From Nitrososphaerales archaeon (GTDB taxonomy: Archaea > Thermoproteota > Nitrososphaeria > Nitrososphaerales > Gagatemarchaeaceae), in the NCBI GenBank assembly GCA_030044375.1, contig JASHVX010000013.1, positions 1 through 8,509 on the forward strand: 8,509 bases of DNA. The letters run 5' to 3'. Of the stretch, positions 5,903 to 8,509 are shown one piece after another. The notes under the pieces were generated by a model, which did not search any database, was not told where the DNA came from, and worked only from the letters and a program-made list of their open reading frames with translations. Position 1 is the first letter of the stretch. The number at the start of each line of letters is the position of its first letter. The position numbers and the translations under genes were made by a program.

Positions 5903-6061
5903 ATGAAGATACGGGTGCGAGCATTCCAGGATGAGACTTACTGCCTGCGGAGCCACAGGCACCCCAGGGCCTGCACCGGAAGGACTCACCACTGCTACAG
6001 GTGCGGCATGCACCTCGGCGCCTGCGACTGCCCGAGGCTGGGGACGCTGCTAGACTACTAG
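5903..6061 (+). CDS. Cys/His-rich microprotein, probable zinc binder, 52 aa
   Basis: This tiny basic protein has six cysteines (14, 24, 31, 34, 41, 43) and five histidines (18, 20, 29, 30, 37) packed into 30 residues. The pattern is C-x3-H-x-H-x3-C-x6-C-x2-C-x6-C-x-C, with CYRCGMHLGACDCP (31-44) resembling a treble-clef or zinc-ribbon knuckle. It could bind one or two zinc ions and contact nucleic acid or a protein, but I recognise no named family. ATG 5903 is preferred over ATG 5858 because the TATA box TTAAATA lies between them at the right distance. Codons are mostly G/C-ending, as in neighbouring genes. It stands alone: 66 nt after the membrane-protein stop and 38 nt before the convergent end of the GNAT gene. 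Confidence 0.78.
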   Translation: MKIRVRAFQDETYCLRSHRHPRACTGRTHHCYRCGMHLGACDCPRLGTLLDY

Positions 6062-6099
6062 CCAGGATGAGGGCCGTCTGACGAGAGGGTCGAAGCGAC

Positions 6100-6573
6100 C
6101 TACTGGGGGAGATGCGTGAGCGTCTCTGTCAGCCGCCTGTAGCCCCTCTTCATGTAGAAGTGCACCCCTATCTCGTTGCGGGACGGGAGGTCGGCCGATA
6201 TTATCTCGGCGCCCATCTTGGCCAGCTCCGAGGAGCAGCGCTCGAGGATGTCGTGGCCTAGCTGCTTCCTGCGGAACTCCGGGAGCACGTACATGTCGGT
6301 GATGTGCCCCTCGAGGTGCGGCTTGTAGAAGACTCGCTCCCTTATCTCGGCCCTGAGGAACCCGGTGACCTTCGCTTCCTGCGTGGCTACCAGGAGGAGG
6401 ACCTTGGGAGAGTCGAGGCTCGCGGAGACGTAGTCCAGCGCCCTCTCGCGGGCGTCCTCCACGACCATGAAGAGCGGGTCGAACTCGCTGTTCAGCCGCT
6501 TCAGCCTTACCATCAGGTCCGCGACGTGCTGGGAGTCTTCCTTCGTCGCATGCCTTATCCTAGGCTGGGCCAT
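6100..6573 (-). CDS. GNAT N-acetyltransferase, single domain
   Basis: 157 aa, the normal length of a one-domain GNAT. IRHATKEDSQHVADLMVRL (6-24) is the first strand and helix. Motif A is ITDMYVLPEFRRKQLGHDIL (91-110), where the acetyl-CoA loop reads RRKQLGHD rather than the usual RRxxGxG/A with both glycines, so the loop is slightly unusual. SRNEIGVHFYMKRGYRRL (131-148) is motif B with the FYxKxGY signature. It acetylates an unknown amine, possibly a protein N-terminus or small molecule. The open frame continues to a TTG at 6621, but the TATA-like GGATAAAG lies inside that extension, exactly 27 nt before ATG 6573, so the shorter form is chosen. It reads in the same direction as the malic enzyme gene, which ends 31 nt upstream. 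Confidence 0.9.
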   Translation of the reverse strand: MAQPRIRHATKEDSQHVADLMVRLKRLNSEFDPLFMVVEDARERALDYVSASLDSPKVLLLVATQEAKVTGFLRAEIRERVFYKPHLEGHITDMYVLPEFRRKQLGHDILERCSSELAKMGAEIISADLPSRNEIGVHFYMKRGYRRLTETLTHLPQ

Positions 6574-6596
6574 GCCCTCGTGCCGGTCGCGGACGG

Positions 6597-6604
6597 CTTT
6601 ATCC
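6597..6604 (-). promoter_or_regulatory. TATA-like box for the single-domain GNAT gene
   Basis: GGATAAAG on the minus strand is centred 27 nt upstream of ATG 6573. It sits at the extreme 3' end of the adjacent malic enzyme region, so the gene likely has its own leaderless transcript. Confidence 0.55.
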
Positions 6605-7936
6605 TTACTCTGGGGGCTCAACTATCACTCCTCCGCTCCTTAGCGCGTCCATCGTCTTCCTCGCCCTCCCGATCATCTCCATGGCGGTGTGCAGAAGCTC
6701 GTCCTTCGTGACGCTCTTCCTCGCCTGGCCCTCCCTCACTGCGGTGTCGCCCACGGCGGAGGCGACCTGAGGGTAGACCTCCCACTCCTCCATCGTCGGG
6801 AGTATGTGCTGCGCAGACAGGCCCTTGTCCTTGGCGTGGCGGGCGAGCTCCTTGGCCGCCGCGATCACCATGGAGTCGGTTATGGTCCTCGCCCTGACGT
6901 CTAGCGCACCCCTGAAGATGGCGGGGAAGAGGAGGCTGTTGTTCACCTGGTTCGGGTAGTCCGACCTCCCCGTGGCCACGACCTCGACGCCTGCGGCGAG
7001 CGCGTCCGACGGGAGCATCTCGGGCACGGGGTTGGCCATGAAGAACGCGATGGAGCGCCTGTTCATCCCGGCGACCTCCTCCTTCTTTACCAGGTTCGGG
7101 CCCACTCCCGCGGCAGCGATGAGCGCGTCGGAGCCCTTGAGCGCGTCCGCGAGGCCTCCCTTCAGCCTGTCGCCGTTTGTCTTGAGCGCGAGGTCGTACT
7201 TCCACCTGTTCTTCACGAACAGCTGGTCTATGTCGTCCCTCTCGGGATAGAGGATCCCCTTCTTGTCCACCATGACCACCTTCCTGGGGTCGGCCCCGGC
7301 CTCCATCAGCAGCCTGGCGGTAGCTATGTTCGCGGCCCCCGACCCGAAGAGGACTATCCGCGTCCCCTCGATGGTCCTCTCTGTGAGCTCGAGGGCGCCG
7401 TAGAGGGCGGCGAGGGACACGCCCGCCGTCCCCTGCTGGTCGTCGTGCCAGACAGGGATGCTCATCTCTGCCCGGAGCCTGTCGAGGACCTCGAAGCACT
7501 TCGGAGACTCGATGTCCTCGAGGTTGACCCCTCCGAGCGAGGGCTCCATCGCCTTCACGACAGAGATCAGCTGCTCGGCGCCGTCCACTCGGATCGGCAG
7601 CGCGAAGGCGTTGACGCCACCTAGGTAGTTGTAGATGAGAGCCTTGCCCTCCATGACAGGGAGCGAGCCCTCGGGGCCTATGTTCCCTAGGCCGAGGACC
7701 CTGCTGCCGTCGGAGACGACCGCGACCGTGTTCCAGCGCCCCGTGTATTCGAACGAGAGCTCGGGGTCGGCCTGCACCGCGAGCGACACGGCGGCGACGC
7801 CCGGGGTATACCAGACCGAGAAGTCCTGAAGCGACCTCACAGGGACCTTGGGCGCCGTGCCGACCTTCCCCCCGTAGAACTTCGAGTAGGCCAGCGCCTT
7901 CTCCGACTCTGGGTCGAGGGGCGCGCCAGAGGACAT
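6605..7936 (-). CDS. NAD(P)-dependent malic enzyme (malate oxidoreductase, decarboxylating)
   Basis: Converts malate to pyruvate and CO2 with reduction of NAD(P), linking the TCA cycle to pyruvate. Numbering from ATG 7936 (443 aa, the usual short prokaryotic form without a phosphotransacetylase domain): VWYTPGVAAVS with catalytic Tyr43; GNIGPEGSLPVMEGKALIYN with catalytic Lys98; NLEDIESPKCFEV with metal-binding Glu140/Asp141; WHDDQQGTA with Asp165/Asp166; Rossmann loop LFGSGAANIA at 197-206; and Asp224 in MVDKKG after strand 2, which favours NAD over NADP. The C-terminal NQVNNSLLFPAIFRGAL is also typical. The nucleotide loop reads GSGAAN where GAGAAG is common. The frame extends to an ATG at 8059, but that 41-codon extension uses many A/T-ending codons, unlike the body, and contains the TATA-like box for 7936. 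Single-gene unit. Confidence 0.95.
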   Translation of the reverse strand: MSSGAPLDPESEKALAYSKFYGGKVGTAPKVPVRSLQDFSVWYTPGVAAVSLAVQADPELSFEYTGRWNTVAVVSDGSRVLGLGNIGPEGSLPVMEGKALIYNYLGGVNAFALPIRVDGAEQLISVVKAMEPSLGGVNLEDIESPKCFEVLDRLRAEMSIPVWHDDQQGTAGVSLAALYGALELTERTIEGTRIVLFGSGAANIATARLLMEAGADPRKVVMVDKKGILYPERDDIDQLFVKNRWKYDLALKTNGDRLKGGLADALKGSDALIAAAGVGPNLVKKEEVAGMNRRSIAFFMANPVPEMLPSDALAAGVEVVATGRSDYPNQVNNSLLFPAIFRGALDVRARTITDSMVIAAAKELARHAKDKGLSAQHILPTMEEWEVYPQVASAVGDTAVREGQARKSVTKDELLHTAMEMIGRARKTMDALRSGGVIVEPPE

Positions 7937-7960
7937 CGGAGCCCGCCGGCCCGCTCGCTC

Positions 7961-7966
7961 TATTTG
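7961..7966 (-). promoter_or_regulatory. TATA-like box for malic enzyme
   Basis: CAAATA on the minus strand is centred about 27 nt upstream of ATG 7936. A second candidate, the palindrome CTTAAG at 8084-8089, is at the same distance from the alternative ATG 8059. Confidence 0.5.
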
Positions 7967-8117
7967 AGTCTCACACGCTGCGTCGCCCCCTTTGCTGTCG
8001 GCAGCCGATGTCGACGCGCGTACTTCTCGCAGGGCTGGCACGGTCGCCGACTGCGTCATGCCCCGTCAACAAGGCCGTCGTGTCTTAAGCGCGGGGCTCG
8101 TTTCTCATGTCCGAGAA

Positions 8118-8273
8118 TCATCCCCCTGGACGCTCAGGGCCCGGGGATAGGTGGTCTGCGTCGAACCTCGCCTTGCAGCCGGCCGAGCAGAAGAAGAACT
8201 CCTTCCCTCCGAGGGAAGACTTCAGGGCTGACCGTTCGCTCACTGTCATCCCACAGACCGGGTCCACTGGCAC
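8118..8273 (-). CDS. YHS-domain metal-binding microprotein, 51 aa
   Basis: A short minus-strand frame encodes an almost bare YHS domain. DPVCGMTVSE (4-13) is the canonical N-terminal motif with Cys7, and GGKEFFFCSAGCKARFDAD (22-40) gives the aromatic strand followed by C-x3-C (Cys29, Cys33) and the F-x-x-D end. YHS domains bind heavy or transition metals and occur alone or fused to copper-transporting ATPases, oxygenases and regulators. As a free protein it may act as a metal chaperone or sensor; which metal is unknown. The start is GTG 8273, with a second GTG two codons later. A TAA lies in frame 12 codons upstream and there is no ATG. A TATA-like TTGATAA lies ~31 nt upstream. Longer frames overlapping it on both strands have no protein-like features. 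The C-terminus, SPGPERPGG, is probably disordered. Confidence 0.85.
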   Translation of the reverse strand: MPVDPVCGMTVSERSALKSSLGGKEFFFCSAGCKARFDADHLSPGPERPGG

Positions 8274-8300
8274 GGAGAGTCCGCGCGGCCTCTCCAGACC

Positions 8301-8309
8301 TTATCAATC
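8301..8309 (-). promoter_or_regulatory. TATA-like box for the YHS gene
   Basis: GATTGATAA on the minus strand is the only A/T-rich element upstream of GTG 8273, centred roughly 29-32 nt away. This is slightly longer than the 27 nt seen for most genes here. Confidence 0.4.
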
Positions 8310-8373
8310 CATCGGGGCCGTCCGTCCGAGGGGCGCAGACCTGATGGGCGGCGTGCTCGCAGGCTAACGACCT

Positions 8374-8418
8374 CACTGGGCTCGCCGAGCGTCCTACACC
8401 CCGGGCGAGCCGGGAGTG
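8374..8418. repeat. Strong imperfect hairpin in gene-free stretch
   Basis: GGCTCGCC (8379-8386) pairs perfectly with GGCGAGCC (8404-8411) around a 17-nt loop. Outside it CACT (8374-8377) pairs with AGTG (8415-8418) after a small asymmetric bulge, giving up to 12 bp. A second small hairpin, GAGCC/GGCTC, follows at about 8437-8453. The stretch 8274-8509 holds no convincing protein gene. The structure may be part of a small RNA, an untranslated leader or a protein-binding site; it has no following T-run, so a terminator role is doubtful. Confidence 0.4.
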
Positions 8419-8462
8419 GCCCCTAGCGCTGGCCGAGAGCCTGAGCGAGGCTCGTTCTCTAA

Positions 8463-8471
8463 CCTTTTATC
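8463..8471. promoter_or_regulatory. TATA-like element, direction uncertain
   Basis: CCTTTTATC on the plus strand, GATAAAAGG on the minus strand. The minus reading closely resembles the GNAT box GGATAAAG and would start a leftward transcript near 8440, across the hairpin region toward the YHS gene. On the plus strand it could, with CCTAAGAAG at 8476-8484, serve a gene beginning at or after GTG 8505 at the window edge. Confidence 0.4.
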
Positions 8472-8509
8472 CCGACCTAAGAAGCGAGCAAAGGCGGTCG
8501 GCGCGTGGT

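Noticed and set aside
5251..5934. 227-codon plus-strand frame overlapping the membrane-protein gene
   Set aside because: It is a frame-shifted shadow, rich in Arg/Gly/His, while the other frame gives clear transmembrane helices.
8107..8367. 86-codon plus-strand frame near the right end, plus overlapping frames at 7964-8344 (+) and 8134-8376 (-)
   Set aside because: All overlap the YHS gene, whose DPVCGM and FFFCSAGC motifs fit a known domain. The alternatives have no protein-like pattern.
8371..8460. tRNA or known stable RNA in the gene-free stretch
   Set aside because: The hairpin does not form a cloverleaf, and there is no T-loop GGTTCRA-type sequence or recognisable SRP or RNase P core.
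8505..8509. Possible first codon (GTG) of a rightward gene at the window edge
   Set aside because: Only five bases are visible. The A/T-rich CCTAAGAAG is about 25 nt upstream, but this is too little to call a gene.
1..8509. CRISPR array, insertion sequence, prophage, toxin-antitoxin or other defence cassette
   Set aside because: No spaced direct repeats, transposase motifs, terminal inverted repeats or defence-protein motifs were seen. The genes are mostly housekeeping or metabolic.

Overview
The window reads as GC-rich archaeal chromosome. Three things point to archaea. (1) Nearly every transcription unit has an A/T-rich, TATA-like octamer centred about 27-31 nt upstream of its start codon, with no convincing Shine-Dalgarno sequence; this is the layout of leaderless archaeal mRNAs. 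(2) TTG and GTG starts are common. (3) The cysteinyl-tRNA synthetase has the motif pair GWHIQD / HGGAYELIYPHHEAE in place of the usual GWHIEC / HGGGxDLxFPHHENE, which I associate from memory with Nitrososphaeria/Thaumarchaeota-type archaea. The lineage is an inference; I see no rRNA, tRNA or ammonia-oxidation gene that would settle it.

Layout. 1-580 (-): 5' part of a TIM-barrel amidohydrolase that runs off the left edge. 655-3094 (-): probable operon cysS -> two-part GNAT acetyltransferase -> small HExxH (zincin-like) protein, with 4-nt and 12-nt gaps. 3095-3161: short divergent promoter region with a perfect 7-bp inverted repeat abutting the next start codon. 3162-3449 (+): 95-aa orphan protein. 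3504-4556 (+): M29-like aminopeptidase that seems to lack the family's metal ligands. 4606-5836 (+): PrxQ/BCP peroxiredoxin followed 13 nt later by a four-helix membrane protein with a C-terminal beta-rich domain. 5903-6061 (+): 52-aa Cys/His-rich microprotein. 6100-6573 (-): single-domain GNAT. 6605-7936 (-): malic enzyme. 8118-8273 (-): 51-aa YHS (metal-binding) microprotein, easily missed because it is short and starts with GTG. 8274-8509: no convincing gene, but a strong hairpin, a TATA-like box, and possibly the first codon of a gene that starts at the right edge.

How the genes fit together: most are single-gene housekeeping or metabolic units (translation, peroxide defence, malate/pyruvate interconversion, acetylation). 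Only cysS-GNAT-HExxH and perhaps Prx-membrane protein look like operons. Several small proteins are likely metal binders (HExxH protein, Cys/His microprotein, YHS protein), but nothing shows that they act together. I found no CRISPR array, insertion sequence, prophage or toxin-antitoxin cassette, and no clear new multi-gene system. The most interesting items are the altered zinc site and short C-terminus of CysRS, the apparent M29 pseudo-enzyme, and the metal-binding microproteins.
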